From Paenibacillus taichungensis (GTDB lineage Bacteria > Bacillota > Bacilli > Paenibacillales > Paenibacillaceae), in NCBI RefSeq assembly GCF_013359905.1, contig NZ_JABMCC010000084.1:22318-86317 (forward strand): a stretch of DNA of 64,000 nucleotides, given 5' to 3'. A model generated the notes under the pieces. The model made no database searches, had not been told where the DNA came from, and saw only the letters and a program-made list of their open reading frames with translations. Positions 1-9,808 of this stretch are shown here, in pieces (within the stretch, counting starts at the first letter, position 1; every line of letters begins with the position of its first letter). Both the position numbers and the translations under genes were made by a program.

Positions 1-589
1 CTTTCACAATCGCATCATTTGGCAAAAAGTTCTCGATCAGCGTACCCAGCGCCTTCGACGCCGGAAGCACCTGCTGATCGCTTTCCTCCGCTGTCGTAAT
101 CCGCACCGGAGTCTGACGATAACCCGTAATTTTCTGATCGCTGTAGAATAGCTCCAGACTCACATTGAAGAGCGGCCATTTGCCATCCACCAACGGATGC
201 AGCACAAATGCCCCATCCTCCGCCATCAGCTGATCCCATCGATACGTACCGATCTGGGGAATCTCGTCCTGTAGTGCATCCTCCAGCTCGCTTTGCGAGA
301 AGATCAGCTTGCTGTCCACGGTATTTTCCAATTCAACATCAATGCCTGTCTTGTTATCTTCAATGAACTCATATGACAGCTTCGGCAGCTTCGGCGTCTC
401 ATTTGGTATAGGAGCCAGCACCTGAATGCCCTTCTCCTCCATCGCCTGCTGTGTATTATCCGCCAGTGAGGTGAAGTCCAGATTGGCTCCGGCCGTCTCC
501 CGCGCATCCATCCAGATCTGGTATCCCAGCACCAGATTGAGCAGCAGGAAGGCATAGATCAACACATTTTTCGCCCGTCCCCAATCCAA
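1..589 (-). CDS. yycI: WalRK regulatory membrane protein YycI (partial)
   Basis: About 196 N-terminal residues are visible and the C-terminus lies outside the window. The protein opens with a short cytoplasmic stretch and one membrane helix (about residues 7-25), followed by an extracytoplasmic domain. In Bacillus, YycI and YycH are membrane partners that modulate the sensor kinase WalK, and the gene order here (walR-walK-yycH-yycI) is the conserved one. I chose the TTG at 589 because GGAGGTG lies 8 nt upstream and the protein then begins MDWGRAKN, as family members do. An ATG at 607 is in frame but overlaps the ribosome site. The identification comes from position plus the N-terminal pattern; the sequence itself is poorly conserved in this family. 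Confidence 0.88.
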   Translation of the reverse strand, partial: MDWGRAKNVLIYAFLLLNLVLGYQIWMDARETAGANLDFTSLADNTQQAMEEKGIQVLAPIPNETPKLPKLSYEFIEDNKTGIDVELENTVDSKLIFSQSELEDALQDEIPQIGTYRWDQLMAEDGAFVLHPLVDGKWPLFNVSLELFYSDQKITGYRQTPVRITTAEESDQQVLPASKALGTLIENFLPNDAIVK

Positions 590-821
590 AACATCCACCT
601 CCATCATTTGATAAATACGACTACTATCACACTTACCACTCCGTGGTCAGAACAACCTTCCGATCGCTGTTATCCCCAGATTTCTTGATTCCCTTTTCCC
701 AAGGGAGAAATCCGGAGATAAAGGCGAGCGCTTCGCTTCTTCAGGTTATTTCTGCCCCCTCCGTTAACGTGTGATTCTAAACCTCGCCCGGATATCAAAT
801 GACTTCATATCCTATAACCCA

Positions 822-2102
822 TCAAGAAACGGTGGTCTCCTCCCCGTTTCCGAAGCGGATTACCCACACCGGGATGAGCTTCAGCCCATCCTCGATGCTG
901 GATGGACGGTACGCCGGATACACGTCTACGACCTTACGGTTGGTACCCGCCACCTTCTGGATGAGCGCCTTCAGCTTGTCCCCTCCGGGCAGGGTGACTG
1001 ATTTCTTCGTCTCCGCACCTTCGTTCAGATATTCGAGCGAACGCTCATAGCTGGATACCGTCTCCTGCTGCATCTCCATGCTGATTGTGCCGAACCTGAA
1101 CTGCATCGAATCCATAATCGGGAAGCTGCTGTAATATTGCTGGAACTGAAGTTTCGTCTTCGTATCGGTTGTATCCAGCATCATGCGTGAACGACCTTTC
1201 CAGCCGCCGTGCTGATTCACAAAATCAACCGCGGACAGCGCATCCTTCGCTGCATCAATCTGTCCCGCAGGTGGTGCCGCCGGATCGGTGTAGCTAATCC
1301 AGCGCTGTTCTTGCTTCACTTGCAGACTGCGCTTACTGTCTGTATAGATCTCCGATCCATCCTTTTCCCGAATGTTTCGGGTCATGCTTGGATCAAAGAA
1401 TAGGCTGCGCTGCATTTGTTCGACAGTGAACTGGCCTGTAGGCACGTCAGCCTCAATCGTCTCCAGTGCTTCTGCCGGGATATAATATCCGCCGTCCATC
1501 AGCGTATAAGGTGTCCAGCTGCTGCCGAAGTCGACATGCTGCTGCACGTCCTGTACTGTCAGATCCGCCTGCGTTGCCTCATAGACCACATCGCCTTTGG
1601 CGCTGAAGAACAGTGCGTGAGCCTTTGTTTCATTTTTGGCGGTATAGATCGAGATCCGATTAATCGTTTCTCCCTGGAAGAGAGAGTCTGTCCCCAGCCG
1701 CATCACACGCTGTAACAACGCTACAGGGATGCCTTCCTTGAACGACAGCTCAAAGCCAGGATTCTCCTTACGAATCTGATCCCAATGGATTGATTGCACG
1801 CTCCGACGCTGGAAATCATCAAACGTACGTCCCTGCAACCTTGAATAGATCAACTGATAAAACGTATTGCCCGGATAAAACACCGTATGTTTGTCTTCTC
1901 CCAGATGAATAACCATCTGATCCGGGAAAATTAAATCTTCAATGTTGCGCTCCTGGCCCATATTCTCGGTTTTCACATAGTTCGTCTCTGACGTCACAAT
2001 CGAATCGCCTCCACCGGGCAAACGATAGATTAAGAAGTAACTTTGTACCAAACTGGCAACGACGAGGGAAGCAAGCACCAAAGATTTAATCCGCTCTTTC
2101 AA
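822..2102 (-). CDS. yycH: WalRK regulatory membrane protein YycH
   Basis: 426-residue protein with one N-terminal membrane helix (about residues 5-25) and a large extracytoplasmic domain, the layout of YycH, which with YycI adjusts WalK activity at the division septum. It overlaps the end of walK, so the two are translationally coupled. The TTG at 2102 is preceded by GGAGGTG at proper spacing. The upstream in-frame ATG at 2123 would add seven residues but has no comparable ribosome site. About 230 nt separate it from yycI, longer than is usual in this operon; no gene was seen in that gap. Family assignment is firm from context and topology. Confidence 0.92.
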   Translation of the reverse strand: MKERIKSLVLASLVVASLVQSYFLIYRLPGGGDSIVTSETNYVKTENMGQERNIEDLIFPDQMVIHLGEDKHTVFYPGNTFYQLIYSRLQGRTFDDFQRRSVQSIHWDQIRKENPGFELSFKEGIPVALLQRVMRLGTDSLFQGETINRISIYTAKNETKAHALFFSAKGDVVYEATQADLTVQDVQQHVDFGSSWTPYTLMDGGYYIPAEALETIEADVPTGQFTVEQMQRSLFFDPSMTRNIREKDGSEIYTDSKRSLQVKQEQRWISYTDPAAPPAGQIDAAKDALSAVDFVNQHGGWKGRSRMMLDTTDTKTKLQFQQYYSSFPIMDSMQFRFGTISMEMQQETVSSYERSLEYLNEGAETKKSVTLPGGDKLKALIQKVAGTNRKVVDVYPAYRPSSIEDGLKLIPVWVIRFGNGEETTVS

Positions 2103-3936
2103 GGTGCTCACCTCCTTCCTCACGCATAGGCAGTGTGAACGTTACCGTCGTCCCCACGTCCACCTCGGACTCCAGTGAGATATTACCGTCATGGGCCTTC
2201 ACAATTTCCCGGGCAATGGATAACCCAAGCCCTGTGCCACCCATACTGCGGGAACGAGCCTTATCTACCCGATAAAACCGCTCAAAAATGCGGTCCAGAT
2301 CCCGCTGTGGAATCCCCATCCCCGTATCGGTCACTGATATGGCGAGAGTATGATCATCATTGCGTCTGGCTGCAATTGTAATTGTGCCGCCTTCAAGCGT
2401 GTATTTCAGCGCATTGGACACAACATTATCAAGCACCTGATCAATTTGGTCGCGATCCAGCGGAACTGCTGGAATTCCGTTCTCCACAGAAAGCACAGGT
2501 TGAATATCCTTCTGATGCATCTGGAACGAAAAACGATCTGACACTTCTTCCAACATCTCCATGATGTCAGTTGGCTGTTTGCGCAGCATCGCTTCCTTGG
2601 AATCGAGCCTGGACAGATGCAGCAAATCCGTAACCAAGCGAATCATACGCTCGGTCTCATTCTGGATTACCCCAACGAATCGTCCAGCGAGCTGCGGATC
2701 TTCCAGAGCTCCATCATCCAGCGCTTCTGCATAGCTCTTAATGGTAGTCAGCGGTGTACGCAGCTCATGAGAGACATTCGCCACGAATTCACGTCGTGAT
2801 GCTTCCAGTTCTTCCTGCTCCGTAACGTCCTGAAGCACAGCGATCGTGCCGGTAATGCCTAGCTCACGACGATGAACCGGTGTAAACGTCATACGAATGA
2901 CAACCGGATCTTCTTGTCCCGCAGGCGCAATCTGGAGCAGCGTCGAACCTGTAAAACCACTGGCTAACGCTTCAGCATCTTCCGGATCAATGCCGAGCAA
3001 TACGGCAAAGTGTCGTCCCTCAATGTCTGCCGGACGCATGCCCAGAATGCTGCTGGCACGGCGGTTCACCAGAATGACTTTGCCATATTCATCCGTTGCG
3101 ACCACGCCATCGCTCATATTGGTCAAAATGGACGTGAGCTTCTCTTTCTCCTCTTCGTTCTGGGAGAGTGCATCTCGCAATCTGCTGGTCATATAGTTGA
3201 ACGCCCGACTGAGCTGCCCAATCTCATCCGTTCCGAATACAGGGGTCTGCTGATCAAAGTTGCCTTCCGCGACTGCCGTCGCCCTTCGGGTGACTTCCTT
3301 GATCGGCTGCGTAATCGTATGTGACAGAATGACACCGAGCACTGCAGTTAATACCAATGCTATCAAAATGCCGGAGATAAAAATCTTGTTAATGCCCTCC
3401 ATTGTGGCATATAACTCATTCATCGAGGCGGCGATGTAGACCGCGCCGATAATCTTGCCGCCGGACAGCACCGGCTTGGCAACGACCTTTTTGCGAACAT
3501 TATCCTCGTCCACGATATATTCCTCATTGTCCCGAATGCCTTGCAGCGCACGGCTGACAACGGTTTGGGTGTTTTTGCGCCCAACATAGTCTGAGTGGGA
3601 ACTGAGCGAGGTGGTCAGCACTTTCCCGCTGGCATCCAGCACCTGAATCTCGGCGCCGTTAATGTTGAACAGGTTGTTAACCAACACACGCAGGTTTTCC
3701 GTTTTGTCCTCACCAGCCTCAGCTTCCCCACCAGCCATCGTCTCCCCTACTAGCACAGAGAGCATCTCAGCCCTTGCCTGCAAATCCTCAGTGAAGTTGC
3801 TGGTCAGCGAGTTCTTCATCGCACTCACAAAATAAACGCCGATCAATTGCATCGCAATCAGAATCAGCAGTACATAGATAATAATCAGTTTCGCCTGAAT
3901 CGTTCGAAAGAACGAAAATCGCGAGAAACGCCCCAT
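2086..3936 (-). CDS. walK: Essential cell-wall sensor histidine kinase WalK
   Basis: 616-residue membrane histidine kinase. It has two membrane helices (about 13-32 and 185-205) flanking an extracytoplasmic sensor domain, then HAMP, PAS and HisKA (phospho-acceptor His in VSHELRTP near residue 388). The HATPase module follows, with the N box DNVVSNALKYT, DTGMGIP and GGTGLGLSI. WalK phosphorylates WalR and matches autolysin production to cell-wall synthesis and growth. Its ATG shares one base with the walR stop codon, and its 3' end overlaps yycH. All catalytic motifs are intact. Confidence 0.97.
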   Translation of the reverse strand: MGRFSRFSFFRTIQAKLIIIYVLLILIAMQLIGVYFVSAMKNSLTSNFTEDLQARAEMLSVLVGETMAGGEAEAGEDKTENLRVLVNNLFNINGAEIQVLDASGKVLTTSLSSHSDYVGRKNTQTVVSRALQGIRDNEEYIVDEDNVRKKVVAKPVLSGGKIIGAVYIAASMNELYATMEGINKIFISGILIALVLTAVLGVILSHTITQPIKEVTRRATAVAEGNFDQQTPVFGTDEIGQLSRAFNYMTSRLRDALSQNEEEKEKLTSILTNMSDGVVATDEYGKVILVNRRASSILGMRPADIEGRHFAVLLGIDPEDAEALASGFTGSTLLQIAPAGQEDPVVIRMTFTPVHRRELGITGTIAVLQDVTEQEELEASRREFVANVSHELRTPLTTIKSYAEALDDGALEDPQLAGRFVGVIQNETERMIRLVTDLLHLSRLDSKEAMLRKQPTDIMEMLEEVSDRFSFQMHQKDIQPVLSVENGIPAVPLDRDQIDQVLDNVVSNALKYTLEGGTITIAARRNDDHTLAISVTDTGMGIPQRDLDRIFERFYRVDKARSRSMGGTGLGLSIAREIVKAHDGNISLESEVDVGTTVTFTLPMREEGGEHLERAD

Positions 3937-4658
3937 TATATCCCCACGCTTTTGGGACTGCGCACGAGATAACCCAGCCCGCGGCGAGTCAGAATCGTTT
4001 CCGGTTTGCTCGGGTTCTCCTCAATCTTCTCACGCAGACGACGAATCGTAACATCAACGGTACGCACATCCCCGAAATATTCATATCCCCATACCGCCTG
4101 CAGCAGATGTTCACGTGTCATGACCTTGCCGGAATGCTTCGCCATATAATAGAGAAGTTCGTACTCACGGTGGGTCAGATCCAGCGGTTCGCCACCTTTG
4201 TAAGCTGTATACATGTCCATATCAAACGCCAGATCAAATAAACGCATGACCTGTTTCTCTTCGTCTTCCGGCGCTTCTGCCGTAATGGCAGGCTTCTGCC
4301 GTCTGCGCATCTGTGCTTTCACCCGGGCGAGCAGCTCGCGCGTACTGAAAGGCTTTGTCACGTAATCATCCGCACCTAGTTCCAGACCGAGCACCTTGTC
4401 GATCTCGCCATCCTTTGCGGTCAGCATAATGATCGGCATCTCCAGATGGGCACGCACCTCGCGGCACACATCCATACCATCCTTACCTGGCAGCATCAGG
4501 TCCAGCAGCATCAGATCCGGCTTCTCGGATAACGCCAATTCAACCGCACGAATGCCATCAAAAGCGCAGATGACCTCGTACCCCTCTTTTTCCAAATTAA
4601 ACTTCAGAATGTCCGCAATGGGCTGTTCATCGTCCACCACCAAAATCTTCCCCTGCAT
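3936..4658 (-). CDS. walR: Essential response regulator WalR
   Basis: 240-residue OmpR/PhoB-type regulator. It has an N-terminal receiver domain with the phospho-acceptor Asp in LLDLMLPG (near residue 53) and the switch Lys in VTKPFS. The C-terminal winged-helix DNA-binding domain ends in the typical RRGLGYL segment. WalR binds direct repeats TGTWAH-N5-TGTWAH and controls cell-wall hydrolase genes. It is the first gene of walR-walK-yycH-yycI. A matching box is present upstream of the neighbouring M23 peptidase gene (6620-6636). The promoter probably lies in the AT-rich 4680-4800 region, but I could not pick a clear -35/-10 pair. Confidence 0.97.
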   Translation of the reverse strand: MQGKILVVDDEQPIADILKFNLEKEGYEVICAFDGIRAVELALSEKPDLMLLDLMLPGKDGMDVCREVRAHLEMPIIMLTAKDGEIDKVLGLELGADDYVTKPFSTRELLARVKAQMRRRQKPAITAEAPEDEEKQVMRLFDLAFDMDMYTAYKGGEPLDLTHREYELLYYMAKHSGKVMTREHLLQAVWGYEYFGDVRTVDVTIRRLREKIEENPSKPETILTRRGLGYLVRSPKSVGI

Positions 4659-4870
4659 CGACTGTCTTCACCCCTATATCCTGCTTGATCCGCCTTAGCG
4701 GTCTATCTCTCTTATTCAACTTATATAAATTGTGTTTCCTACGATTTCATTGAATATAGTCTATATCATATGGCTTGTTGCCTATAGTTTATAGTTTAAC
4801 ATACCTGAAGCACCGTCACATCCCGATCAGGGCCAATGTGCAGCACAAACTGAAAAATTTTTACAGCAGC

Positions 4871-4904
4871 AAAAAACAAGGCCAGCATCTACTGCCAACC
4901 TTGC
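4871..4904 (-). terminator. Terminator of the M23 peptidase gene
   Basis: The arms CAAGG and CCTTG enclose a partly paired loop and are followed on the minus strand by TTTTTT. It lies 18 nt downstream of the M23 gene stop and separates it from walR. Confidence 0.7.
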
Positions 4905-4921
4905 CCTGGATTGCGATATAT

Positions 4922-6454
4922 CTAGTTCAAGTATGTCAACGGATTTTCCACCGTTCCGTTCTTGATAATCTCGAAATGCAGATGAGTTCCGGTCGAACGG
5001 CCCGTATTGCCCATCACGCCGATGCTCTCACCTTTTTCGACGACTTGTCCAACCTTAACACCAATGCTGTTCAAGTGCCCATAAAGTGTTTCGTATCCAT
5101 TACGATGGTTAATAATAATAACATTGCCATAACCACTCTTCTGTCCTGCAAAAGTAATCACGCCCTCATCAGACGCTTTTACGTCCCGGTTACCGACAAG
5201 ATCGACACCTTTGTGCTGGCGACCCCAGCGTTGTCCAAAGCTGCTGCTCATCGTAGCGTTCGATACCGGCCAAGCAAATTCACCTGTACCTTCACCGACC
5301 ACTTTGGTTCCACTAAGGACCACTTCAGTAACTGCAGCCTTGATGACTTCCTGACCAAGCCATTCCTCCTGAACGACTTCACCATTTTCCTTCGTTATCC
5401 GATATTGCATGCTTTTCAAACCGCTTTGACCTGGACGCACCACTTTGGTTGTACCTGCTTTGAGCTCAGCACTTTTGCGTACTTCCACTTGTGGCTTGAT
5501 CTCAATCTGTTCTACCACCTGCTCTACCGATTTAACAGTAACGGCTGGTTTTGGCACCGTCAGTGTAAGCTCATCTCCAATTTGCAGCGACGTTTCTTTG
5601 ATGCCCGGGTTATGTTTGCGAATCTCGCTTTGCGTAATTTCGTATTTGGCAGCAATGGAAGAGATCGTATCTCCTTCACGCACGACATAAGTTACAGGCG
5701 CGTCTTTACCAACGGTTAAAGCTTCAACCGCCTCGGACACATCCCATATTTTGTTTGGGTCAGCCTTCACTACATCTGTCGCTACATCTTCCTTGATGCC
5801 CACCGACTTCAGCGTAGTACTCGGCCCCTCGGCTTTCTTCGTTGAGTTTGCCGATACCGACTTCGTCTTGAGCGAACTGCGCACAGCCGATGCCGATATG
5901 TACTTGTTCTGCACTTGTTCCAGAATCTCATCTGCTGTAGCCTGGTCCTTCACAATGCCGATTACTTCACCGTCTACCTTGAGCTCTACACCCTTGGCAT
6001 AGGCGGTAAGCATGTCCCCGAGCTTGTCCAGCGTCTCATCGCTGTTCACTACGGGCTTGTATGCTTTAATGGTTTCGGTCGTGATGCCATCTGTGTTCAG
6101 CACCATTTCTGCTTCTGGATATTTATTTTGGAATTCCTCGGTTTTGTCTGCAAATAATTTCTGTAATTGCGTCTCATCCGTGATGGTGCCAATCTCATTT
6201 CCTTTAACCATCACTTTATAATATGGGACGGTGTTTGCAGCAACGTATTGTTTGCCTGCGAATCCGATCGATGCAGCGATGAATAAACCGCATGCTGCTG
6301 TTATGATCCATTTGCGCGAGGCCAGAACGCGCTTTTTGTTACTACTGAAGTTGGACATGCTCATGTTGTTTTTGTCTTCGGCCGTCCGGTGTTCCCCGGA
6401 TTGTTCGTGTTCCCGGTTCTTGCCCGGTTGGCGTATGCCTCTGAAACCTTTCAT
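4922..6454 (-). CDS. LysM-G5-M23 peptidoglycan endopeptidase
   Basis: 510-residue membrane-anchored or secreted cell-wall hydrolase. One hydrophobic helix (about 48-68) follows a basic cytoplasmic N-terminus. A LysM peptidoglycan-binding domain (about 254-300, VREGDTISSIAAKYEIT) is followed by a G5 domain and a C-terminal M23 zinc metallopeptidase domain with HKGVDLV, GHL and the HLHFE metal motif. M23 enzymes cleave peptide cross-bridges or stems of peptidoglycan. Translation starts at an ATG with AAGGAG nearby. It lies directly upstream of walR but has its own promoter and terminator. An exact WalR-type box above the promoter suggests control by WalR. The enzyme class is firm; the bond cleaved is not known. 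Confidence 0.93.
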   Translation of the reverse strand: MKGFRGIRQPGKNREHEQSGEHRTAEDKNNMSMSNFSSNKKRVLASRKWIITAACGLFIAASIGFAGKQYVAANTVPYYKVMVKGNEIGTITDETQLQKLFADKTEEFQNKYPEAEMVLNTDGITTETIKAYKPVVNSDETLDKLGDMLTAYAKGVELKVDGEVIGIVKDQATADEILEQVQNKYISASAVRSSLKTKSVSANSTKKAEGPSTTLKSVGIKEDVATDVVKADPNKIWDVSEAVEALTVGKDAPVTYVVREGDTISSIAAKYEITQSEIRKHNPGIKETSLQIGDELTLTVPKPAVTVKSVEQVVEQIEIKPQVEVRKSAELKAGTTKVVRPGQSGLKSMQYRITKENGEVVQEEWLGQEVIKAAVTEVVLSGTKVVGEGTGEFAWPVSNATMSSSFGQRWGRQHKGVDLVGNRDVKASDEGVITFAGQKSGYGNVIIINHRNGYETLYGHLNSIGVKVGQVVEKGESIGVMGNTGRSTGTHLHFEIIKNGTVENPLTYLN

Positions 6455-6561
6455 GATTCTCTCCTTTTCAGCACTTCTCAGTTCGCATTTCTGTCAAGAC
6501 ATCACCCAATGTGTCTGTCCCATGCTTGTCGATATTTGTATTCGGGTGTCCGCAAATCAGG

Positions 6562-6589
6562 ACTTTAGCTGCGCTCGTAAAAGTGTCAA
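6562..6589 (-). promoter_or_regulatory. Sigma-A-type promoter of the M23 peptidase gene
   Basis: On the minus strand TTGACA (6584-6589) and TAAAGT (6562-6567) are separated by 16 nt. They lie about 110 nt upstream of the start codon and 30 bp downstream of the WalR box, a plausible spacing for activation. Confidence 0.6.
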
Positions 6590-6619
6590 AATTTTAACCT
6601 TTTATCACACCCGTATACT

Positions 6620-6636
6620 TTAACACAGGTTTTACA
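6620..6636 (-). promoter_or_regulatory. WalR-binding box (TGTAAA-N5-TGTTAA)
   Basis: Read on the minus strand, the sequence is TGTAAA-ACCTG-TGTTAA, matching every position of the published WalR consensus TGTWAH-N5-TGTWAH. It lies just upstream of a TTGACA promoter for the LysM-G5-M23 gene, itself adjacent to walR. Binding is inferred, not shown. Confidence 0.75.
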
Positions 6637-6830
6637 CTCATTTCAACTGTACACGTCATAGCGAAAAGCCGCGCCACGCTTGGTTTTCCTGTATTATCCA
6701 TAAGATGGCAGAACAGAACTCTTTCCCATAACCCCTCTACTTCAGGTATACTATGTACTTTTGATCATTTTTTAAGACTAGGTTCTAAGACCCACTGAAA
6801 TGTGTTTTCTTTTTCATAAAAATACAAACT
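6637..6830. other. Intergenic stretch without visible gene
   Basis: Between the WalR box and the hairpin at 6831 I see no open frame with a ribosome site, no RNA gene and no strong repeat. The 200 nt between that hairpin and the gene ending at 7066 are likewise featureless. Confidence 0.5.
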
Positions 6831-6867
6831 GAAATCCCTCGCCAGATCAACTCTGGTGAGGGATTTC
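6831..6867 (-). terminator. Hairpin terminator downstream of the 7066-7851 gene
   Basis: A 16-bp nearly perfect stem (GAAATCCCTCGCCAGA against its complement, one G-T pair) has a 5-nt loop. On the minus strand it is followed by AGTTTGTATTTTT. It lies 200 nt beyond the stop codon of the upstream gene. Confidence 0.6.
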
Positions 6868-7065
6868 GTTGAACTCTTGCTATAGATTGCCTCATATGGG
6901 CTAGATTATATGCTAACCAAATTCTGCTTTTATTTCATTTTCCAAATGGCTTGAATAAATAAATCGATTCTAAATTTAACTTTCAGAATTCGATCTCTCG
7001 ATCCCCTTTTTGAATATTCATCAAAGGGTAGCAGACCTACGGATCTCACCCTATATGAACTTGGT

Positions 7066-7851
7066 CTATTCCGCCTGAAGGACTTCCATCAGATTATCAT
7101 ATTCTTCGCTCGTCAGATACTTGGAAATCACCTGCTCAATATCACGCAACTCCTGTTCCGTTAAGCCGCCTTCCATGGCGCCTGAGATTTGCTGCATCTC
7201 TTTCTGAGGCAGCTTGTTCATCAGCAGGCTGAAAATCTTTTCTTTTTCCTCCAACGGTAGCTTGTCTTTCTTACCTGTGATGTCATCCGGAGAAACTACA
7301 ATCTCATCATTCCCTGAAGAAGCCGTACCAGTGGAGTTCGTACCTGTTCCGTTGCCGGATGCTGTATTGTTGCCAGTTGTTGTCCCAGAATCGGTACCGG
7401 CATTTGTACCAGCATCTGCGTCTGTTCCCGCGGCCGAGCTGCCCCCTGGATTTGATCCCGTATCGGAGGAGTCCGTTCCTGAGCCTGCTCCTTGACCCTC
7501 GTCTGATCCCGTACCCTGTCCTGAGCTGTTGCCTGTATTCGCGCCTGTTTCTCCGCTTTCTGTTCCATTGCCCATGACAGATATCGCATCTTCTGGAACG
7601 TGTTCCTCCTCCGCACCTGCTGGCTGATCTGTCGTGCCCGTTCCCGGCTTCTTCTCATCACCGGACTTACCACCTAATGCACCCTGAAACATGGCCGTTA
7701 ACCCCATAGGCTGGCCTTCCCACTGAATATTGAAACTCGCCAGCAGCGATTTTACATATGACTGAACGATTAATCCGGTTGTCAGCAGGGTCAATGAACT
7801 GACCAGCATCACGGTAAGCAATATTTTAATGAACCATTGAAGCAACTTCAT
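7066..7851 (-). CDS. Membrane-anchored protein with Gly/Thr/Asp-rich linker, unknown function
   Basis: 261 residues, not recognised as a named family. It has three parts: an N-terminal hydrophobic segment (about residues 7-33) that would act as a signal anchor; a long low-complexity stretch (about 58-185) of Gly, Thr, Ser, Asn, Asp, Ala and Glu; and a compact charged C-terminal segment (about 195-261) predicted by eye to be helical, with LPLEEKEKIF and repeated Leu/Glu spacing. The linker suggests that the C-terminal module is held away from the membrane or within the wall. A start ATG with a GGGAGAGAA-type ribosome site and flanking terminators indicate a single-gene unit between purA and the M23 gene. 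Confidence 0.8.
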   Translation of the reverse strand: MKLLQWFIKILLTVMLVSSLTLLTTGLIVQSYVKSLLASFNIQWEGQPMGLTAMFQGALGGKSGDEKKPGTGTTDQPAGAEEEHVPEDAISVMGNGTESGETGANTGNSSGQGTGSDEGQGAGSGTDSSDTGSNPGGSSAAGTDADAGTNAGTDSGTTTGNNTASGNGTGTNSTGTASSGNDEIVVSPDDITGKKDKLPLEEKEKIFSLLMNKLPQKEMQQISGAMEGGLTEQELRDIEQVISKYLTSEEYDNLMEVLQAE

Positions 7852-7965
7852 TCCCGTTCTCTCCCTCCGTTTTCCGACCCCATATCACATTCAATGTTTC
7901 AGGATCTATGAGTCTACTGTTAACCAGTATTGACGGAAATCCGGGGATTATATCAGGAAGGCGTG

Positions 7966-8006
7966 CGAAAAACCCCAGCTATCGCTATTTAAGCGATAAC
8001 TGGGGC
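7966..8006 (-). terminator. purA terminator
   Basis: CCCCAGCTATCG pairs with CGATAACTGGGG around a short loop, followed on the minus strand by GTTTTTC. It lies about 70 nt downstream of the purA stop. Confidence 0.75.
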
Positions 8007-8077
8007 TCTATGATGCCTATATAGGCATATCATTTGGATGAACGTTTAGCTTCGAATTGCCGAGTTAACCTAGCTAC

Positions 8078-9463
<1,386 letters not shown>

Positions 9464-9535
9464 CTAACGGACAGTGAAAATCCCCCTCGGTTTACATCCA
9501 AGGGAAGGTTTTCGCTGCTTTAACGCAGCAGTACT

Positions 9536-9564
9536 AGTGTACCAGTCCCTTTTTTCAAAGTCAA
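9536..9564 (-). promoter_or_regulatory. purA promoter
   Basis: On the minus strand TTGACT (9559-9564), a 17-nt spacer and TACACT (9536-9541). The leader to the start codon is about 165 nt and contains a small GCTGC/GCAGC hairpin. Confidence 0.6.
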
Positions 9565-9568
9565 ATCA

Positions 9569-9612
9569 AATGGCGAACAATTAGATATAGTCAAACTCTA
9601 ATGTTCGGAATT
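9569..9612 (-). promoter_or_regulatory. Pair of inverted PurR boxes upstream of purA
   Basis: The box at 9600-9612 reads AATTCCGAACATT on the minus strand and matches the B. subtilis PurBox consensus AWWWCCGAACWWT at all 13 positions. A second, inverted box at 9569-9581 matches 11 of 13, with an 18-nt gap. Orientation and spacing resemble known PurR control regions, and the pair abuts the purA -35 element. PurR repression relieved by PRPP is inferred from the motif. Confidence 0.8.
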
Positions 9613-9630
9613 GACTCTATATTGCGACGC

Positions 9631-9679
9631 AAAAAACCGGCGAAGCCAGTCAAATCTTGCTTGACGGCTAACCCCGGTT
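9631..9679 (-). terminator. Terminator of the dnaB operon
   Basis: The arms AACCGG and CCGGTT, with an inner stem GCCAGTCAA/TTGACGGC, are followed on the minus strand by TTTTTTG. It lies 130 nt past the dnaB stop. A second inverted repeat (GGGGACAG at 9761-9768 with CTGTCCCC at 9802-9809) overlaps the stop codon but lacks a T run. Confidence 0.7.
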
Positions 9680-9808
9680 ATACGCTACGCGTTTAAATCC
9701 AACGCTATATGTCGTATTCACAACGTATTTACAAGTTCATATGATCTAATGGTTGATGTCGGGGACAGACGATTTCACTTCCCAATTGAAGCAGTCTGTG
9801 CCTGTCCC

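Noticed and set aside
2204..2217. Noc-binding-like site ATTTCCCGGGCAAT in walK
   Set aside because: One mismatch and inside a conserved coding motif; could be chance.
4775..5719. 314-codon plus-strand frame opposite the M23 gene
   Set aside because: Antisense shadow of a gene with clear domains; Cys/His-rich composition and no start signal.
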